From the NCBI GenBank assembly GCA_944385265.1, contig CALWWO010000031.1, positions 1 through 18,140 of the forward strand: DNA of 18,140 nt, written 5' to 3'. Shown here piece after piece: positions 14,710 to 18,140 of the stretch (position 1 is its first letter; each line of letters starts with the position of its first letter). The notes below the pieces were generated by a model. That model was given only the letters and a program-made list of their open reading frames with translations. It was not told the origin of the DNA and searched no databases. The stretch is from an uncultured Oscillospiraceae bacterium. Its GTDB lineage: Bacteria; Bacillota_A; Clostridia; Oscillospirales; Oscillospiraceae. The translations under genes were made by a program, and so were the position numbers.

Positions 14710-15096
14710 TTATACAGTCTCATCCTTTTTGAAAATAGCCGAAATTTTATCGATCAGCTCCGGCGCCATATCAATGAGCTTTTCTATAGCCCCGTTTGAC
14801 TGAGCTTCCAATCCGATGATTCGTACATTACCCTCCTTGATCACAAGAAACGCAATGGGTGAGATTTTGACTCCGGCGCCGCTCCCTCCGCCGAACGGAT
14901 TCGGCACATTCGCCTGTTTTCCCTGAAAATCCGAGCCGCCGGAAGCAAAGCCAAAGCTGACTTTTGAGACGGGAATAAGGGTTATCCCATCGGCTGTTAC
15001 TATCGGCTGTCCGATAATAGTGTTTACGTCCACGAGCTCACGAATTTTTCCCATGGTAACTTCCATCAAATCGCTTAAAGGATGTTTATTATCCAT
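14710..15096 (-). CDS. ytfJ: GerW-family sporulation protein YtfJ
   Basis: Member of the YtfJ/GerW family found in spore formers; in Bacillus the protein is made in the forespore and linked to germination. The 128 residues are typical: an N-terminal helix HPLSDLMEVTMGKIRELVDV, then the diagnostic VNTIIGQPIVTADGITLIPVSKVSFGF region split at about residue 32, a Gly-rich loop (NPFGGGSGAGVKISPIAF) near residue 66, and a C-terminal helix. No signal peptide. It overlaps the DUF2953 gene by 8 bases, with AAAGGCGG upstream, matching the paired ytfI-ytfJ arrangement of Bacillus. The 66-base gap to the carboxypeptidase gene holds the hairpin described separately. Confidence 0.92.
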   Translation of the reverse strand: MDNKHPLSDLMEVTMGKIRELVDVNTIIGQPIVTADGITLIPVSKVSFGFASGGSDFQGKQANVPNPFGGGSGAGVKISPIAFLVIKEGNVRIIGLEAQSNGAIEKLIDMAPELIDKISAIFKKDETV

Positions 15097-15742
15097 TTAG
15101 ATCCGCCTTTCCGCCGTTTTCAATCTTGTTCGGCTGTTTGTCATCAGTATTGTTAGAGGTCTCTGCCTTTTTAATTTTATAATAGTCGATGAGGAGCGCA
15201 GATACAACGTATAAAATTGACGCTATGCTCATCGAAAGCCTTATGCCGACATAGACAAGCGGCTTTTTGGAATCAAAATCTACGGAAGTATAAAATTCGC
15301 TTTTTTTGATTCTGAATACGTTTGCCAGAGCGGAATACACAGCGCCAATACCGCCGGAGAGCAGTCCGTACGACAGAGCCGCATTGAAGGGATCGTCGCT
15401 CGCTGCGGTATAGCGTATAACAAGCCGGTCTATCAGAAGCTTTTTTCTGAGCCTGCCGAAAGTATTCTTGGATAGTTCTATTATATCCCAAAATCCAGGG
15501 AGCGCTCCGCCTTTTTTAGACTTTTTCTCTGAGAGCGTCTCAGCTTTTGCCTGCGCCTTTTTCCGCTTTTTTGTTTTTGCAATACGCTTGTCTTTTTTCG
15601 GATATAGTCGTATTTTCACAAAAGCGATACGAAGATTCACCAAAGCCCCGTCTTCTGAATATTCTGCCGAAACTTTTACCCTCGTCAGAAGCAGAATGAG
15701 CAGTATGGTCAAAATGACAATAGTTACTATAATTTTAAACAC
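15089..15742 (-). CDS. DUF2953 membrane protein (YtfI-like)
   Basis: A 217-residue protein of unknown function, the usual upstream partner of YtfJ. One N-terminal transmembrane helix (about residues 4-21), a Lys-rich stretch at about 50-75, a middle region with VDFDSKKPLVYVGIRLSMS, and a second hydrophobic segment at about 170-188. The start is uncertain: the GTG at 15740-15742 is itself part of the only good ribosome binding site (GAGGTG), while an ATT at 15731-15733 lies 6 bases after it at a suitable distance. No ATG is available before residue 30. The gene begins 6 bases after the scpB stop, so reinitiation by coupled ribosomes at the GTG is also possible. Confidence 0.85.
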   Translation of the reverse strand: MFKIIVTIVILTILLILLLTRVKVSAEYSEDGALVNLRIAFVKIRLYPKKDKRIAKTKKRKKAQAKAETLSEKKSKKGGALPGFWDIIELSKNTFGRLRKKLLIDRLVIRYTAASDDPFNAALSYGLLSGGIGAVYSALANVFRIKKSEFYTSVDFDSKKPLVYVGIRLSMSIASILYVVSALLIDYYKIKKAETSNNTDDKQPNKIENGGKADLNG

Positions 15743-15748
15743 CTCAAA

Positions 15749-16333
15749 TCAAGTGTTTTCCCGTTCGGATTGAATAGCGGCTATCGCGTCTTCTATCTTC
15801 ATTTGACCGTCTATGTCTTTCTCTGCCTGAGGAAGTGGCGGTAAATCGTCTAAAGAGTTCAAGCCAAAAGTCCTCAAAAAAGCGTCCGTTGTCTTATACA
15901 GTACAGGTCTGCCGGGAACAGCAAGTCTTCCGCCCGCTTCTATGAGACCTCTATCCTGCAAAATACCTATTGTGTAACCGCTGTCCACGCCTCGCACCTG
16001 CTCGATATAAGCTTTTGTGACAGGCTGAAAGTATGCGACGATAGCAAGCACCTCTGACGCCGGCTGTGTAAGCTGCGGCGGTTTGCGAGTTTCCAGCGCA
16101 AGCCTCACATAATCGGAATATTGTCCCGATGTGCACATTTGCAGTTTATCATCAAGCTGCACGATACATATACCGCCATTCCTTGCCGCATATCTTTCCG
16201 ACAAGGCGGAGGCGGCGTCAAACACGTCGTTCTTATCGACTGATAAAACGGCTGCTATACGTTCTGCAGATATAGGGTCGCCCGATGCGAAGAGAATCGC
16301 TTCAACGGTGCCCTCTAAATCACGAATTTCCAA
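15749..16333 (-). CDS. scpB: Segregation and condensation protein B
   Basis: Winged-helix kleisin partner that, with ScpA and SMC, forms the condensin complex that organises and segregates the chromosome. The 194 residues fit the family. The N-terminal LEGTVEAILFASGDPIS is the hallmark, followed by two winged-helix domains and the conserved stretches EVLAIVAYFQPVTKAYIEQVRG near residue 93 and GGRLAVPGRPVLYKTT near residue 133. The start is a TTG at 16331-16333 with AAGGAG 8 bases upstream; no ATG is nearby. It lies 13 bases after scpA. smc itself would be expected beyond rnc, off the left edge. Confidence 0.95.
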   Translation of the reverse strand: MEIRDLEGTVEAILFASGDPISAERIAAVLSVDKNDVFDAASALSERYAARNGGICIVQLDDKLQMCTSGQYSDYVRLALETRKPPQLTQPASEVLAIVAYFQPVTKAYIEQVRGVDSGYTIGILQDRGLIEAGGRLAVPGRPVLYKTTDAFLRTFGLNSLDDLPPLPQAEKDIDGQMKIEDAIAAIQSERENT

Positions 16334-16346
16334 AGCAAAAGCTCCT

Positions 16347-17108
16347 TTACGCTCTTAATGTTTCCGTACGGGTCATGACAAGATCTTCATCATTTCCCGT
16401 TAAAATTATGCCGCCGTCTTTACATAATTCAAGAACAGATAAAAATGACGCCACAAGTTCCGTACGGCTTTTTGCCGAGCCGAACAGGTCTTTTATCCTT
16501 ATACTGCCGCTGCTTTTAAGGATATCCAAAATCTCGTCAGATTTTTCACTGACAGAATAAATTATTGCTTTCGGAATAAGTATTCCCGCAGCGGACACAA
16601 GACCGCTGTCGCGCTCGCCCTTTGTCAGGACGCGCAATATGGCTGCGGAGAGCTCCTCCTTATCATGCGTATAACGGTACTCATGATTTTTTGGCAGAGC
16701 TTCCGGCGGTTTTACATAAAGTCTGCTGCCATTTTTATATAACGCGCCGAAAGAATCGGTGATTTGCTTTATTTGGAGATAGACTTCCTTCCCCTTAAGG
16801 CTTTCCAGTGAGCTTATAAGCTGTTCAAGCTCGTCTATCTCTTTTTCGGAATCGAGCAGCATGCGTGTTTTTATGTATACGAGATGCGCCGCCATCGTAA
16901 CAAACTCGCTCGCTATCTCAAGATCCATTTTCTCCATTTGAGCGAGGTGCTCCATATACTGATCTAAAATAAGCGCGATTTGAATATCGCGTATTTCTAT
17001 TTTATTCTTACTCAAAAGCTGCAAAATAAGTGCTAACGGACCTTCAAAATCTTCCTGTTCCGTTTTCCCCTTTACAATTCCGTCTAATTTAAATGTCAGA
17101 TCTTCCAT
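16347..17108 (-). CDS. scpA: Segregation and condensation protein A
   Basis: Kleisin subunit bridging the SMC heads in bacterial condensin. The 253-residue protein has the typical N-terminal FEGPLALILQLLSKNKIEIRDI split around residue 21, the SMC-neck-binding helix, then DLEIASEFVTMAAHLVYIKTRMLL near residue 61, and a C-terminal winged-helix region (near residues 165-240) that binds the SMC cap. The ATG has AAAAGG 11 bases upstream. It follows the site-2 protease gene by 15 bases and is directly followed by scpB, the standard Firmicutes pair. Confidence 0.95.
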   Translation of the reverse strand: MEDLTFKLDGIVKGKTEQEDFEGPLALILQLLSKNKIEIRDIQIALILDQYMEHLAQMEKMDLEIASEFVTMAAHLVYIKTRMLLDSEKEIDELEQLISSLESLKGKEVYLQIKQITDSFGALYKNGSRLYVKPPEALPKNHEYRYTHDKEELSAAILRVLTKGERDSGLVSAAGILIPKAIIYSVSEKSDEILDILKSSGSIRIKDLFGSAKSRTELVASFLSVLELCKDGGIILTGNDEDLVMTRTETLRA

Positions 17109-17123
17109 ATAGTACTTTACCTT

Positions 17124-17798
17124 TTAAGCGAAATGACGCGCTACGACAAATGCCCAATCAGCCAAAACAAACAGGCGATCCATCACAAACGCAACGGCGT
17201 TTGTAAGGTAAGAGCCTGAAATTCCGGTAAAAACGATCATCATGAGTAATATCATGCCATAACGCTCATACCGCATCAGCATCATATATTTATCGTTTGG
17301 AATAAGAGAAAATAATACTTTTGATCCATCAAGCGGCGGGATGGGGATAATATTAAACAGAGCCAGCGCGACGTTTATATAAGCCGTCGTATATATAAGC
17401 GTTAAGAGAGTATCGCCCCATGAGCGCGCATACAGCGGGAGATAAAATAAGCCGTATATCAACAGGCACACGCAGGCAAATATGATATTTGACACGGGAC
17501 CTGCAAGCGCCGTTATAGCCATGCCACGTTTGGGATTTTTAAAATTATACATATTCACCGGAACCGGCTTTGCCCAGCCAAACCTGAAAACGATCATCAT
17601 CAAAAGCCCAAAGGGATCAATATGTTTAAGCGGATTCAAAGACAGGCGACCGCTTCTTTTAGCTGTCATATCACCCAGATAATACGCAACCAGCCCGTGT
17701 GAAAATTCATGTATCGTTATGCACAAAAGCGCCGGAACGGCATTTATAAGCAGATCTGAAAGGATCGACCAATCGAGATTTCGGAAAATTTCAGCCAA
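17124..17798 (-). CDS. Site-2 protease-like membrane metalloprotease (M50 family)
   Basis: Intramembrane zinc protease of the compact, PDZ-free S2P group commonly found upstream of scpA in Firmicutes; substrate unknown. The 224 residues have about five to six membrane segments. The zinc ligands are His30 and His34 with catalytic Glu31 (ITIHEFSHGLVA), and the third ligand is Asp157 in NIIPIPPLDGSKV. The internal ALAGPVSNI at about 97-105 is also typical. It starts with TTG (17796-17798), with GAGG 8 bases upstream. It sits 47 bases after engB. A sporulation or stress sigma-factor role would be a guess. Confidence 0.93.
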   Translation of the reverse strand: MAEIFRNLDWSILSDLLINAVPALLCITIHEFSHGLVAYYLGDMTAKRSGRLSLNPLKHIDPFGLLMMIVFRFGWAKPVPVNMYNFKNPKRGMAITALAGPVSNIIFACVCLLIYGLFYLPLYARSWGDTLLTLIYTTAYINVALALFNIIPIPPLDGSKVLFSLIPNDKYMMLMRYERYGMILLMMIVFTGISGSYLTNAVAFVMDRLFVLADWAFVVARHFA

Positions 17799-17845
17799 TT
17801 AAAACGCCTCAATTCGCACCATATATCTTTAATTAGATAATTATA

Positions 17846-18140
17846 TCACGCATTTACGGCTTTTTCAATTTCAGAAATCAGCAGATCTCTGTTTGTCCCC
17901 TTCTCAGCCGAAAACGGTATGAGCGAAACATTATCAGAAAGCTGCAATGTGCTCTTTATTAGCTGCAGGTTACCTTCCATTTCGCTTTTTTTCACTTTAT
18001 CGAACTTGTTTGCGACGATTACAAGAGGACAGCCGGAGCTTTTAAACCACTCTGCCATTGTGATATCGTCGGCAGTGGTTTTATGCCGCCCTTCAACGAT
18101 CATCACGTCGAGATTGATGAGGTCGAGCGCACCGCCATCG
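17846..18140 (-). CDS. engB: Ribosome biogenesis GTPase EngB/YsxC, C-terminal part (gene runs off right edge)
   Basis: GTPase needed for 50S subunit assembly. About 97 C-terminal codons are visible, reading from the window edge in the same frame as the part after residue 12. The TRAFAC G4 motif appears as ANKFDK, and the segment VEGRHKTTADDITMAEWF matches the conserved RHxPTxxDxxMxEW helix of EngB. The G5-like SAEKG follows near the end. The P-loop and switch regions are outside the window. One reading change from the usual LVDxRH to IVEGRH is minor. Its position upstream of the site-2 protease, after lon in many Firmicutes, supports the call. Confidence 0.85.
   Translation of the reverse strand, partial: DGGALDLINLDVMIVEGRHKTTADDITMAEWFKSSGCPLVIVANKFDKVKKSEMEGNLQLIKSTLQLSDNVSLIPFSAEKGTNRDLLISEIEKAVNA

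Noticed and set aside
1..18140. CRISPR arrays, tRNA or rRNA genes, insertion sequences, prophage or integrase genes
   Set aside because: None was seen on reading; intergenic gaps are all under 300 bases and show no regular repeats or mobile-element proteins.

Overview
The window is a chromosomal segment from an endospore-forming Firmicute of the class Clostridia. I infer this from the housekeeping synteny (dprA-topA-trmFO; plsX-acpP-rnc; site-2 protease-scpA-scpB-DUF2953-ytfJ-DD-carboxypeptidase-rluB), from the sporulation-family protein YtfJ/GerW, from strong AGGAGG-type ribosome binding sites, and from a Na+-pumping decarboxylase subunit typical of anaerobes. I cannot name the genus. There are no rRNA or tRNA genes, CRISPR arrays, transposases, integrases or phage genes.

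Layout. Positions 1-7544 (minus strand) read rightmost first: a TrmH/SpoU RNA methyltransferase, dprA, topA, trmFO, plsX, acpP and the start of rnc, which runs off the left edge. Gaps are short, with overlaps at topA/trmFO and trmFO/plsX. acpP has its own consensus promoter, and a GC-rich hairpin separates acpP from rnc. aroD (7629-8390, minus) stands alone, with a clear promoter upstream and a hairpin downstream.

Positions 8549-11216 are an accessory stretch. Three minus-strand genes (GNAT acetyltransferase, P-loop kinase-like protein, TIGR04076-family protein) face a plus-strand AlkD-like DNA glycosylase gene across a 294-base divergent promoter region. The alkD-like transcript appears to have a folded leader. 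Positions 11322-12761 hold a plus-strand transcription unit: the beta subunit of a Na+-translocating decarboxylase, a 43-residue single-span membrane protein, and a strong terminator.

Positions 12798-18140 (minus) read engB (partial), site-2 protease, scpA, scpB, DUF2953 membrane protein, ytfJ, DD-carboxypeptidase and rluB. This run covers ribosome assembly, chromosome condensation, cell wall and sporulation, and rRNA pseudouridylation. Several genes in it use non-ATG starts, and the carboxypeptidase RBS lies inside a predicted 13-bp hairpin.

Most of the window is ordinary core genome. I found no convincing new multi-gene system. The observations most worth checking are the two RNA-level structures (upstream of the DD-carboxypeptidase and of the alkD-like gene), the very small partner of the decarboxylase beta subunit, the DUF2953 start with no conventional codon-RBS pairing, and the palindrome over the acpP -10 box.
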